A program made the translations under genes and the position numbers. Positions 25,610 through 33,859 of a DNA stretch of 64,000 nucleotides are shown in pieces. The notes under the pieces are model-generated. The model had not been told where the DNA came from and made no database searches. It was given only the letters and a program-made list of their open reading frames with translations. How positions within the stretch are numbered: position 1 is the stretch's first letter; the number at the start of each line of letters is the position of its first letter. Origin of the DNA: VAXT01 sp963774625 (GTDB taxonomy: Bacteria > Actinomycetota > Thermoleophilia > Gaiellales > Gaiellaceae). The stretch lies in assembly GCA_963774625.1 (NCBI GenBank), contig CAVZFQ010000013.1:1426001-1490000 (forward strand), written 5' to 3'.

Positions 25610-26395
25610 TTGGCGCTGGCCGACGCGCTCCTCGAGTTGCAGGAGCTCACCGAGCGCCTGCGGCGCGACTGCCCGTGGGATCGCGAGCAGACCGAGCGCA
25701 CGATCGTGCCGCACACCGTCGAAGAGGCCTATGAGGTTGCGGACGCCGCACTGGCGGACCAGCCCGACAAGCTGCTCGACGAGCTCGGCGATCTGCTCTT
25801 CCAGGTGTACTTCCTGGCCCTGCTCCTGTCAGAGCGCGGGCACGGAGATCTGGAGCAGGTGGCCCGCGCCGTGCACGAGAAGCTCGTCCGGCGTCATCCA
25901 CACGTCTTCGGTGAGGTCGAAGCCCGCACTCCCGGCCGGGTCCGCGAGAACTGGGAGGCGCTGAAGGAGGAGGAAGGACGCGAGGGCATCTTCCACCACG
26001 TGCCCGAGACATTCCCGGCGCTTCTGCTCGCCCGCAAGGTGCAGCGCCGCGCCGCGGCGATCGGGTTCGAATACCCGGATGTGGCGGGTGCGCTCGCCGA
26101 CCTCGAGAGCGAGCTCGAAGAGGTGAAGGGCGAGCTCGGTGGGGCGGACCCCGCGCCCGAGACGCCGCCCGACCAACGCGTCGCGGAGGAGATCGGCGAT
26201 CTGCTCTTTGCCAGCGTCAACGTTGCCCGACGCCTGAACGTGGACCCTGAGCTGGAGCTCCGCCGCGCGAGCGATCGCTTCGTGGAGCGCGTCGAGCGCG
26301 CGGAACAGCTCGCGGGCCAGGCGGGCGAGCGCTTCGCCGATCTCGAGCTCGAGAGGCAAGACCGGTACTTCGACCTCGCCAAGGAGGAGCTGTGA
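25610..26395 (+). CDS. mazG: Nucleoside triphosphate pyrophosphohydrolase
   Basis: MazG hydrolyses (d)NTPs, including aberrant ones, to monophosphate and pyrophosphate. The 261-residue protein has the tandem-domain layout of E. coli MazG: first domain CPWDREQTERTIVPHTVEEAYEVADA with EExxE and DELGDLLFQVYF metal-binding motifs, second domain around residues 165-235 (EEIGDLLFASVN). TTG start three bases after the preceding stop. The eno start overlaps its stop. Confidence 0.95.
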   Translation: MALADALLELQELTERLRRDCPWDREQTERTIVPHTVEEAYEVADAALADQPDKLLDELGDLLFQVYFLALLLSERGHGDLEQVARAVHEKLVRRHPHVFGEVEARTPGRVRENWEALKEEEGREGIFHHVPETFPALLLARKVQRRAAAIGFEYPDVAGALADLESELEEVKGELGGADPAPETPPDQRVAEEIGDLLFASVNVARRLNVDPELELRRASDRFVERVERAEQLAGQAGERFADLELERQDRYFDLAKEEL

Positions 26396-27672
26396 GCACA
26401 CAGATCGCTGCTGTCCGAGGACGACAGATCCTCGATTCCCGCGGCAACCCCACCGTCGAGGTCGAGGTCGAGCTCAGCTCCGGCGAGGTGGGGCGGGCGG
26501 CGGTGCCATCAGGAGCATCGACCGGCAAGCACGAGGCCGTCGAGCTACGAGACGGCGACCCCGGGGCATACCTCGGCAAAGGCGTTCAGCATGCGGTCCG
26601 CAACGTTCGCGAAGAGATCGGCCCGGCGCTGGCCGGCCTCGACGCTGCCGATCAGGGCGCGGTCGACGCAGCTTTGGTCTCCCTCGACGGGACGAAGAAC
26701 AAATCCCGTCTCGGCGCCAATGCGGTCCTCGGGGTGTCGCTAGCGACGGCCAAGGCGGCCGCGGCCGAGGCCGGCATGCCGCTCTACCGGTGGGTCGGCG
26801 GCGCAGAGGCCCACGTGCTGCCCGTACCGATGCTGAACGTGATCAACGGCGGGGCGCACGCCAAGAACTCGCTCGACCTCCAGGAGTTCATGATCGTTCC
26901 CGGCGGCGCGGACAGGTTCAGCGACGGTCTCCGCATCGCCGTCGAGACCTTCCACACCCTGAAGACGCTGCTCGAGGAGCAAGGGCTCGTGACGGCGGTC
27001 GGCGACGAGGGCGGCTTCGCGCCGGACCTGCCCTCCAGCGAGGCCGCGCTCGATCTGATCATGGCTGCAGCCGAGCGGGCCGGTCACGGCGACCGGATCG
27101 CCATCGCCCTCGACCCCGCGATGACCGAGCTGGTTCGGGACGACGGCCGGTACGTCTTCGAGGGTCGCGAATTGGCGCCCGACGAGCTCCCCGATTACTG
27201 GGCGGACCTCGCGGAGCGGTATCCGATCGTGTCGATCGAAGATGGGGCAGCCGAAGACGATTGGGCGGGTTGGAAGAAGCTCACGGAGCGGCTCGGCGAT
27301 CGGGTCCAGCTGGTGGGAGATGACCTCTTCGTCACCAACGTCGAGCGTCTCGACCGGGGGATCGAGGAGGGGGTAGCGAACTCGATCCTGATCAAGGTCA
27401 ACCAGATCGGCACGCTGACGGAGACGCTCGACACGATCGCGCTCGCGCGCTCTCACGGCTACGGGTCGGTCATGTCACACCGCTCGGGAGAGACGGAGGA
27501 CACGACGATCGCCGACCTCGCGGTGGCTACGAATGTCGGGCAGATCAAGACGGGCGCGCCGTCACGCAGCGATCGGGTCGCGAAGTACAACCAGCTGCTG
27601 CGCATCGAGGAGGAGTTGGGCGCCGAAGCGGCGTATCCCGGCTGGGATGCCTTTCCGCGCTCTAGCCGTTAG
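26392..27672 (+). CDS. eno: Enolase
   Basis: Enolase dehydrates 2-phosphoglycerate to phosphoenolpyruvate. The 426-residue protein shows all signatures: SGASTGKHEAVELRDGD, NVINGGAHA, the metal ligands in SIEDG and VGDDLFVTN, ILIKVNQIGTLTET and the SHRSGETEDTTIADLAV loop. It overlaps mazG as GTGA and the next gene by 26 bases. Length is normal. Confidence 0.98.
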   Translation: MSTQIAAVRGRQILDSRGNPTVEVEVELSSGEVGRAAVPSGASTGKHEAVELRDGDPGAYLGKGVQHAVRNVREEIGPALAGLDAADQGAVDAALVSLDGTKNKSRLGANAVLGVSLATAKAAAAEAGMPLYRWVGGAEAHVLPVPMLNVINGGAHAKNSLDLQEFMIVPGGADRFSDGLRIAVETFHTLKTLLEEQGLVTAVGDEGGFAPDLPSSEAALDLIMAAAERAGHGDRIAIALDPAMTELVRDDGRYVFEGRELAPDELPDYWADLAERYPIVSIEDGAAEDDWAGWKKLTERLGDRVQLVGDDLFVTNVERLDRGIEEGVANSILIKVNQIGTLTETLDTIALARSHGYGSVMSHRSGETEDTTIADLAVATNVGQIKTGAPSRSDRVAKYNQLLRIEEELGAEAAYPGWDAFPRSSR

Positions 27673-28409
27673 CTTCCTGGCGGTCCTCGTCGTGGCCGGT
27701 TGTGGAGGTGAGGCGGAGCAGAGCGCTGAACCGATCGAATCGATCCCGACGATGGAGCTGCCGCCGCCACCCAAGACCGTGCGGGTGTACTTCCTGCGAG
27801 ACGGCAAAGTCACGCCCGTGGGCCGCGAGATCTCGGTCGGAGCGGCCGTCGGCCGCGGAGCATTGCTCGAGTTGTTCAAAGGGTCGACCGGCGGTGGACT
27901 GAGCACGGCCATCCCTCCCGGCACGACGATCGAACGGCTTTCCATCGCAGACGGGGTTGCGGACGTCGAGCTGTCCAAGCCCCTCGATGGCGCCGCAACC
28001 GCCCAAGTGGTCTACACGCTGACCCAGTTTGATTCCGTACAGGCCGTCTCCCTCGACGGTGCCGAGCCGATTGGACGCGGGGAGCTCGAGGATTTCACGC
28101 CCTCGGTGCTCGTCGAATCGCCGACTGCCCGGCCAGGAGGTCCATACGCCGCTGCGCATCACGGGGACCGCGAATACGTTTGAAGCAACGTTCAACGTCG
28201 AGCTCGTCGACGAGGGCGCTGAGGTCGTCGCCAAGCGGTTCGTCACAGCGACTTCGGGGTCCGGGACGCGCGGGACTTTCGCAGTCGAGTTGCCGTTCGA
28301 GATTTCGAACGAAGGACCCGGGAAGCTTCTGGTCTTTGAGCTCTCTGCCGAGGACGGCTCCCGCATCCATGAGCAGGAGATTCCCCTGCAATTGACACTT
28401 TTCCCCTAG
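27647..28409 (+). CDS. GerMN-domain lipoprotein with C-terminal Gmad2 domain, frameshifted
   Basis: The first frame gives MPFRALAVSFLAVLVVAGC, a lipoprotein signal, then a GerMN domain (VRVYFLRDGKVTPVGREI, then LLELFKG, VDVELS, QVVYTLTQF). Near 28125 one extra base shifts the frame; removing an A gives VESPLPGQEVHTPLRITGTAN, the start of an immunoglobulin-like Gmad2 domain that runs to the stop at 28409. The repaired protein is about 253 residues. GerMN proteins occur in spore germination and, in non-sporing actinobacteria, next to cell-wall and signalling genes; the role here is unknown. It overlaps eno by 26 bases. Confidence 0.72.
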
Positions 28410-29105
28410 GTGGGTCGAGCGAGCAGGTGCAGGAAGAGCGGGTAGCGCGACCAGCGGGGGTGCTGCGGGTCGCCGATCTCGCGTAGCGCGTCGATCTGGA
28501 AACCGGCGTCGAGCAGCGCCTCGAAGTAATCCTGCAGCGTGAAGTGGCGGCTCTCGAAGGTCATCTTCACGTCGTCGCGCTCGATGAAATCGCTGTAGCG
28601 CCGGCGGTCGAAATAGTCCTCCGTCCAGCACGAGGCGGTCGTCCGGATGCTCGCGGTCGATGTCGTGGGCCGAGTTGATGGGATGCACGACGGCCAGAGC
28701 GAAAGTTCCGCCCGGCTCGAGGACGCGGGCGGCCTCGCGGACCGCGGCGGCCATGTCGTCGACGTCCATCAGCGACATGAAGGCGACCGCGAGATCGGCA
28801 TGTCCGTCGGGGAAAGGCAGCTCGGCGGCATTCGCAACGACGTACTCACCGCTCGGGTCGAGGTCGCGAGCAGCCGCGATCATCGTCTCGGACGCGTCGA
28901 GCCCGACGGTGCGGTGACCCAGCTCCTGCAGATCGCGCGTCACCCGCCCTTCGCCGCAGCCGATGTCGATCGTGAGGCGGCCGGGAGGAGGGACGAGGTC
29001 GAGGAAGCGCTCGCGATGAAAACGCCAGTAGCTGTCGTGCCCCGGCTTGCGCGCCCAGCGCACCCAGTCGGCCGCGTTTCGCTCCCAGGCATCCCGGAGG
29101 TCCAT
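28406..29105 (-). CDS. Class I SAM-dependent methyltransferase, frameshifted
   Basis: The protein starts at MDLRDAWERNAADWVRWAR and has the SAM motif IDIGCGEGRVTRDL, acidic post-II GLDAS, and motif III/IV with AFMSLMDVDD. After LVLD the frame shifts: removing one G at about 28616-28625 gives LVLDEDYFDRRRYSDF and a C-terminal beta lid to the TAG at 28406. The repaired length is about 232 residues. The substrate is unknown; the layout fits small-molecule methyltransferases of the UbiE/COQ5 group. It is divergent from pyk (42 bases) and its stop overlaps the stop of the GerMN gene. Confidence 0.75.
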
Positions 29106-29134
29106 CGCGTCAGTGTGACGTTCGAGTCGCGCGG

Positions 29135-29140
29135 TACGCT
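29135..29140 (+). promoter_or_regulatory. -10 box of pyk, leaderless spacing
   Basis: TACGCT ends six bases before the pyk ATG at 29147. TGTGAC at 29114-29119 may serve as a poor -35. Confidence 0.45.
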
Positions 29141-29146
29141 GAGACC

Positions 29147-30564
29147 ATGGCGGCCGTGAGCCCACGCCGCACGAAGATCGTCGCCACGCTCGGACCAGTG
29201 TCGTCGACGCGCGAGAGTGTGCTCGCGCTTGCCCGAGCCGGGATGGACGCCGCGCGCCTCAACTTCTCGCACGGGACGCACGAGGAGCATGCGGAACGCA
29301 TCCGGCTCATCCGCGACGTCGAGCTGGAGATCGGTCGTCCGCTCGCGGTGATCGCCGATCTCCAGGGACCGAAACTGCGAGTGGGGGACCTCCCCGAGCC
29401 GGTAACCCTCACACGCGGGGAGAACGTCGTCGTCTCGTTCGACGAGGACAGCCGCGACGGAGAGCTGCCGATCGCGCCGGAGGCGATCGGAGAAGTGCTG
29501 CAGGTCGGCCACGAGGTGCTGATCGACGACGGCAAGATCCGACTGCAGGTCGAGAAGGTCGAAGTCGGGCAGGGCCACCTGTCTGATCGTGAACGGTGGG
29601 CTCGTGACGCACACACAAAGGTGTGAACGTCCCCGGAGTCCCTGTGGCGATTCCGTCGCTGACGAGAAAGGACGTGGACGACCTCGAGTTCGCGCTCGAC
29701 CTCGGCGTCGACTTCGTAGCGCTCTCGTTCGTGCGCTCGGCGGCTGACGTACGCGATCTTCGGTCGCTCATCGACCAGGCCGGCTCCGAAGCCCATGTGA
29801 TCGCGAAGATCGAGAAAGCCGAGGCGGTCGATTCGCTGGACGCGATCCTGATCGAGACCGATGCCGTGATGGTGGCGCGCGGTGACCTCGGCGTCGAGAT
29901 CGGCGTCGCAACTCTGCCGCTCATCCAGAAGCGGATCATCCTGGCCAGCCTCCAGCGCGGGAAGCCCGTGATCACCGCGACGCAGATGCTGGAGTCGATG
30001 GTGCACCAGCCCGAGCCGACACGGGCCGAAGCGAGCGACGTGGCCAACGCGATCCTCGACGGCACGTCGGCGCTGATGCTCTCCGGGGAGACGGCTGTCG
30101 GTGAGTACCCCGTCGAGGCCGTCTCGTACATGGATCAGATCTCGCAGGCCGTCGAGCCCTCGCTCGGCTACAGGCATCAGCTCCCGGAGCCGAGCGACAA
30201 TCCCACCGTGGGGCAGGCGATGTCGAATGCGGCGTGCGACCTCGCCGAGGCGCTCGGCGCCAAGGCGCTCCTCGTCCCGACTTTCACGGGTGGCACGGCG
30301 TCCGCGGTCGCCCGGCTACGGCCGCACAGGCCGATCATCGCTCTGACGCACCACAGCAGGTCGGTGACCCAGTTGGCGATCGAGTGGGGGGTGACGCCGA
30401 TCCTGATTCGCGAATGCGTCGACGTCGAGGATCTCTGGAACGAGTCGCTGAACGCAGCTCGGCAGGCCGGGCTCGTCGAGCCCGGTGACCTGGTCGTGAT
30501 CACGGCCGGCACGGCAGTGAACATGCCGGGCTCCACCAACGTGATCAAAGTCGACACCGCGTAG
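29147..30564 (+). CDS. pyk: Pyruvate kinase, two frameshifts
   Basis: Pyruvate kinase makes ATP and pyruvate from phosphoenolpyruvate. The N-terminal segment has ARLNFSHGTHEEH and LQGPKLRVGDL. An extra G near 29567 and an extra base near 29616 move the frame; repairing both gives VGRATCLIVNGGLVTHTKGVNVPGV, the expected family sequence. The third frame then reads KIEKAEAVDSLDAIL with the catalytic lysine, MVARGDLGVEIG, and ITATQMLESM. Repaired length is about 471 residues, normal. The two single-base insertions are 50 bases apart, and the gene is central to metabolism, so error in the sequence is the best explanation. The C-terminal regulatory domain is intact. Confidence 0.9.
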
Positions 30565-30608
30565 CGCAGCTTCGCTGCGCTCGCCACGGGGGAAACGGTT
30601 CCCCCGTG
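30564..30608. repeat. Two adjacent perfect hairpins after pyk
   Basis: GCGCAGC-TTC-GCTGCGC (30564-30580, 7-bp stem, TTC loop) is followed after four bases by CACGGGGGAA-ACGG-TTCCCCCGTG (30585-30608, 10-bp stem). The first begins at the pyk stop. They may act as a transcription terminator, though no U-tract follows. The next 248 bases (30609-30856) hold no gene or signal that I recognise. Confidence 0.6.
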
Positions 30609-30856
30609 CGCCCCTTCCTTGCAGATTCCGTTGGCCGGACTGACCTTGGCCTCCCGCCGGGCGAAGCCCGGCTCCGGCCACGGCGCGTTTGCTGTTGCGA
30701 GGCGATCTGGGTTGCCCCGCCCTTTAAAGGCGCTCCCGGCCTCCTCCCGCTGGAAATCGTACTGAGGAAATCCGCATGCGTGGGTGTCGATTTCGTGCCA
30801 AGACAAGCCGACGTCCAGCAGGACGCCGACCCTTCGGCGCGAACCCAACGCCGCAG

Positions 30857-31210
30857 ATGGCAAAGCGGCGCATCAAACAGCGCAAACGCATTCCGCGCGG
30901 GCGGTTTCTCGTCCGCTGGCTCATTCTGGCCGTGTTCGGGTTCGTCGCCTTTCTCTACTACCAACCGCTGCGGAGCTACGTCGACACGAATGACGCGGTC
31001 GAGCAGCGCTCCGCCGAGGTGGAGTCGCTGCGCGCGGAGAAACGCTCCCTCGAGCGCCGGCTCGTGGAGGCGGACACGCCGGAGGCGCTCGCGCGCGAGG
31101 CTCGGCGTCTCGGCTACGTGAAGCCCGGCGAGCGGCTCTTCATCGTCAAGGGCATCGACGCCTGGCGTCGCGCCCAGGCGCTGAAGGCCAAACACACAGA
31201 CCGCCGCTAG
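30857..31210 (+). CDS. FtsB/DivIC-like septum formation protein
   Basis: The 117-residue protein has a basic cytosolic start (MAKRRIKQRKRIPRG), one transmembrane helix (about 18-39) and an extracytoplasmic coiled coil (VEQRSAEVESLRAEKRSLERRL) ending in ARRLGYVKPGERLFIV, the conserved FtsB/DivIC tail. It would join FtsQ and FtsL in the divisome. The order eno ... divIC-like ... DUF501 supports the call. The start at ATG 30857 gives the usual length. Confidence 0.85.
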   Translation: MAKRRIKQRKRIPRGRFLVRWLILAVFGFVAFLYYQPLRSYVDTNDAVEQRSAEVESLRAEKRSLERRLVEADTPEALAREARRLGYVKPGERLFIVKGIDAWRRAQALKAKHTDRR

Positions 31211-31223
31211 CATCAGCGGCCCC

Positions 31224-31734
31224 ATGGAGGATCGCGCAGTCGTCGAGCGCCAGCTCGGCCGGCCGCCACGCGCGTTTCACCGCGTCGTGGTCCGGTGCCC
31301 GTTCGGCATGCCTGCCGTCACCGAGCAGACGCCCTATGACGACGCTGATGAGCCGTTCCCGACGACGTACTACGTCACGTGCCCATTCCTCGTGGCCGCG
31401 ATTTCGCGGCTCGAGGCGGCAGGCGGCGTCGAGCGCTGGAGCGAGCGAGTCGCCACCGACCCGGAACTGGCCGAGAGCCTGCAGCGCGCGACGCGTGAGC
31501 AGCGCGACGTGCGGAGAGCGCTCGCCGGCAGCCAAGACAGGCCGCGACGACGGGTCGTCGCTCGAGCTCGGAATCGGCGGGGCCCGCCGCCCCGAGCGGC
31601 TCAAGTGCCTCCACGCGCACGCGGCGTTCGCCCTCGCGCGCCCTGGTTACGAGCTGGGCGAGAGCGTTCTGGCGGAAATCGGCCCACTGTGGCCGGAAAC
31701 CTGTTGCATGAGCGCCCGCGGGGTCGCGGTCTGA
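31224..31734 (+). CDS. DUF501 family protein, frameshifted
   Basis: The N-terminal block (VVERQLGRPPRAFHRVVVRCPFGMPAVTEQ, FPTTYYVTCPFLVAAISRLEA) is the DUF501 signature with its Cys-Pro pairs. Near 31543 one extra C in AGCCAAG shifts the frame; repaired, it reads SKTGRDDGSSLELGIGGA and GARRPERLKCLHAHAAFALARPGYELG, the second signature with the KCLHAH motif, ending at 31734. Repaired length is about 169 residues. The family is nearly confined to Actinobacteria and lies beside divIC and ppx/eno; biochemical function is unknown. Confidence 0.8.
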
Positions 31735-32070
31735 TGTCCTGGGGGCCGGCCATCTCCTCGGCGGCGGTCGAGCACGCGCGGCAGCAGTGGGAGGAGGGTC
31801 ATCGCAGGCTCGAGTCTCGCGCGGGCGAGCGTCCCGTCTACGAGCGGTTGCACGCGCAGGTCGACTCGCTCCTGGACGAGCTCCGGAAGCGCGTCGGGCA
31901 GACCTTCACGCTCGAGCAACTGGCGTCCGTCTACGCGCGACGCCGAGCGCTGGAGCCGGGACGCAGCCCTCGCCGGTGCGCCCGAGACGGCTCGGCCCGA
32001 AGACGTGGCGATCGTCGAGGATGCCGCCTTCCATCTCTATGCCCGCGGCGCAGTCGACTACGTGCCTTGA
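31734..32070 (+). CDS. Hypothetical protein, frameshifted
   Basis: ATG 31734 overlaps the DUF501 stop (TGATG). The first frame gives MSWGPAISSAAVEHARQQWEEGHR and a helical stretch to about residue 70. Near 31937 one extra base (GCGCGAC) shifts the frame; repaired, it continues VYADAERWSRDAAL and EDAAFHLYARGAVDYVP, ending at 32070, about 111 residues. The repaired protein is mostly helical and acidic, with no recognisable motif. Strict translational coupling to DUF501 and to the next gene suggests a shared role near cell division. Confidence 0.6.
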
Positions 32071-32288
32071 GCAACGGACAGCGGCGAACCAGGCAGCGGC
32101 GCCGGCCGTCTGTCATCAGATGGGGCGCTCCGATCGCGGCCGCAATCGTCCTGTTCGCGCTCGGAGTGGCCCTCGGTCAGGCGCTCGAGGAGAATCGACG
32201 CGGGGGCGAAACTAGTACCTCGATCCGCACCCTGGAACCCGAGACTCTGCCCGCTCAGACGGTGACCGTAACCGTTACGTCCCCGTGA
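32067..32288 (+). CDS. Small membrane-anchored protein
   Basis: A TTG overlapping the previous stop opens 73 residues: a basic N-terminus (QRRTRQRRRPSVIRW), one transmembrane helix (GAPIAAAIVLFALGVALGQAL) and a Thr-rich outer tail ending TVTVTVTSP. The layout is a type II anchored short protein. The tail repeats are typical of many actinobacterial surface-exposed tails. No family is recognised. Confidence 0.6.
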   Translation: MSNGQRRTRQRRRPSVIRWGAPIAAAIVLFALGVALGQALEENRRGGETSTSIRTLEPETLPAQTVTVTVTSP

Positions 32289-32343
32289 ACGTTTAGCAAT
32301 CGAAGCTATGAGGAAAGAGTATATTTAGCTAGATTCACGAGTC

Positions 32344-33018
32344 GTGGCCAACGAGGGGGACAACAACCGCATGCCGGTTCCGGCCAACGAGCCCGACTGG
32401 TTGACGCTTGGCCAGGCGGCCAGACACCTAGGCGTTGCGCAGAGCACGATCCGGAAGTGGTCTGATAGTGGACGCGTCCCGGCGTTCTACACCCCTGGAG
32501 GTCATCGGCGCTACCGACGGGGCGATCTGGACTCGTTCCTCGCCAAGTCGGGCGGGACACAACCTCGCGCGGCCAACGGCGGCCGGTCGAGGACGATCCT
32601 GATCGTCGACGACGATCCGCGCATCCGCGAGTTCGTCCGGGTCAACCTCGAGATGGAGGGGTACGCCGTGCGTGAGGCCGCGAATGCCGAGGAAGGCCTC
32701 GCGGCGCTCGACGAGGAGTCGCCGGACCTGATCCTCCTCGACGTGATGATGCCCCAGGTGGACGGCTGGGAGATGCTCCGCCGCGTCCAGGAGCGCCACG
32801 GCGTCGGGTCGATTCCCGTGATCATGTTCAGCGGCAAGGTCGACGAGCAGGACTTGAAGGGCGCTGCGCAGCGGGGTGCGCAGGGTTTCATCGGAAAGCC
32901 GTTCAACCCGCAGCAGCTGATCGAGTCGACCAAACAACTCCTTCCACGTAGCTGGTTCGCTGCCGGGGTAGCCGCGTCTACCGCACGATGGTCAGCAGAG
33001 CCGGCAGATGAGGGTTGA
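32344..33018 (+). CDS. MerR/excisionase-type HTH fused to a response-regulator receiver
   Basis: The 224-residue protein has an N-terminal DNA-binding domain (about 17-67: DWLTLGQAARHLGVAQSTIRKWSDSGRVPAFYTPGGHRRYRR, a BldC/MerR-type winged helix-turn-helix) and a C-terminal receiver (about 83-205) with acidic pair DDD at 89-91, phospho-acceptor Asp133 in LLDVMMPQVDG, and the lysine in FIGKPFNPQQ. So a DNA-binding regulator could be controlled by phosphorylation. Standard response regulators have the opposite domain order. No kinase is adjacent. GTG 32344 suits a leaderless start after TAGATT at 32330-32335. Confidence 0.82.
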   Translation: MANEGDNNRMPVPANEPDWLTLGQAARHLGVAQSTIRKWSDSGRVPAFYTPGGHRRYRRGDLDSFLAKSGGTQPRAANGGRSRTILIVDDDPRIREFVRVNLEMEGYAVREAANAEEGLAALDEESPDLILLDVMMPQVDGWEMLRRVQERHGVGSIPVIMFSGKVDEQDLKGAAQRGAQGFIGKPFNPQQLIESTKQLLPRSWFAAGVAASTARWSAEPADEG

Positions 33019-33552
33019 GTGCTTTTCGTCGCGGAAAGTGCGAAGCACTTTGCGCGAGTCCCGGCCGGAGGCCGGGACTAAAGCTCTTCGCCTGCTCGTA
33101 GCGCCGACGATCAGCGCCAGCGAGGCGGCTAAGGCGATCCAGATCCCGATCCCGCGCCCGTCGTACGGGAAGAAGCGGTCTGGTACCGCGATCAGCCTGA
33201 TCAGCACGAGAATCGTCGCGAGCGAGCCGAAGACGATGATGACGAGGCTCTCGGGGATCGTCGGCGGCAACTCGATGCCCAGTTCCCGCAGCACTCCGAG
33301 AACCACGACGCCGAGGCCCAGTAGGAACACGAGCTTGCCGAGCACGCCGGTGTGCCAACCGATGACGGCGATCGTCAGGCCATCGCCCGAGCCCGCGTAC
33401 CAGCTCATGAAGGCCGACAGGGCGAGCATGATGCCGGCCAGAGTCGTGATGCGCTCCCCGGCTCCCCAGATACCCGCGGGCAAGGGGACGAGCACGTCGC
33501 GCTCCTGCGGCGGCGGGCCGGGCTCGGGTGCGAATTGCTCAGGCGTTTCCAC
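32992..33552 (-). CDS. Four-helix membrane protein, unknown function
   Basis: The 186-residue protein has an acidic, proline-rich cytosolic start (METPEQFAPEPGPPPQER), then four hydrophobic helices in the order helix, short outer loop (SWYAGSGDGLTI), helix, helix, helix. The layout of a four-helix protein with a tryptophan-rich first loop recurs in Actinobacteria, but I cannot name it. The last about 27 residues are encoded by the hairpin repeat at 33029-33078 and may not be part of the ancestral protein. Its 3' end overlaps the regulator gene by 27 bases. Confidence 0.65.
   Translation of the reverse strand: METPEQFAPEPGPPPQERDVLVPLPAGIWGAGERITTLAGIMLALSAFMSWYAGSGDGLTIAVIGWHTGVLGKLVFLLGLGVVVLGVLRELGIELPPTIPESLVIIVFGSLATILVLIRLIAVPDRFFPYDGRGIGIWIALAASLALIVGATSRRRALVPASGRDSRKVLRTFRDEKHSTLICRLC
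33029..33078. repeat. Paired-hairpin repeat, copy A
   Basis: TCGCGGAAAGTGC-GAA-GCACTTTGCGCGA (33029-33057; 5+7 bp stem with one mismatch) abuts GTCCCGGCC-GGA-GGCCGGGAC (33058-33078; 9-bp perfect stem). Read on the minus strand it matches copy B at 55264-55315 in both order and sequence. Confidence 0.75.
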
Positions 33553-33571
33553 GGAGCGGGAGTCTAGAAGG

Positions 33572-33805
33572 CTAAAGGCCGAAGAGCCGTTCGATCTGGT
33601 GCCAGACGACCACGGTCAGCCAGAGGCTGAGCCCGACGAGCACGATCAGGACGAGCCAGAACCGCAGTCGGGCGCGCGCGACTTCGCGCGTGCGCTCACG
33701 GCGCGCTCGGCGCCGCGCGCGATGCAGCCGGTACGCCTGCTGCACCGCAGCAGGGTCGAGCTGCAGCGCGTCTTCCGGATCCAGTCGTCGCGCCGGCTGG
33801 GCCAT
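33572..33805 (-). CDS. Small single-helix membrane protein
   Basis: The 77-residue protein has a DPEDALQLDPAAVQQAYRLHRARRRARRERT basic region and one C-terminal transmembrane helix (LVLIVLVGLSLWLTVVVWHQI). It is probably cytosolic at the N-terminus. No family is recognised. It is followed on the same strand by the four-helix protein 20 bases downstream. Confidence 0.6.
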   Translation of the reverse strand: MAQPARRLDPEDALQLDPAAVQQAYRLHRARRRARRERTREVARARLRFWLVLIVLVGLSLWLTVVVWHQIERLFGL

Positions 33806-33859
33806 GTGAGTGAGTCTAAGGCACTACTCAGGACGCCGACCGCGATACTTGGTAGGAGG

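Noticed and set aside
29560..29625. Programmed frameshift in pyk or ispE
   Set aside because: No slippery heptamer or downstream pseudoknot is seen. Two shifts in pyk are 50 bases apart, and similar single-base breaks occur in many unrelated genes, which fits sequencing error.
32308..32328. Tiny frame MRKEYI before the HTH-receiver gene as a leader peptide
   Set aside because: Only six codons, no ribosome site, and it overlaps the AT-rich region that probably holds the promoter.
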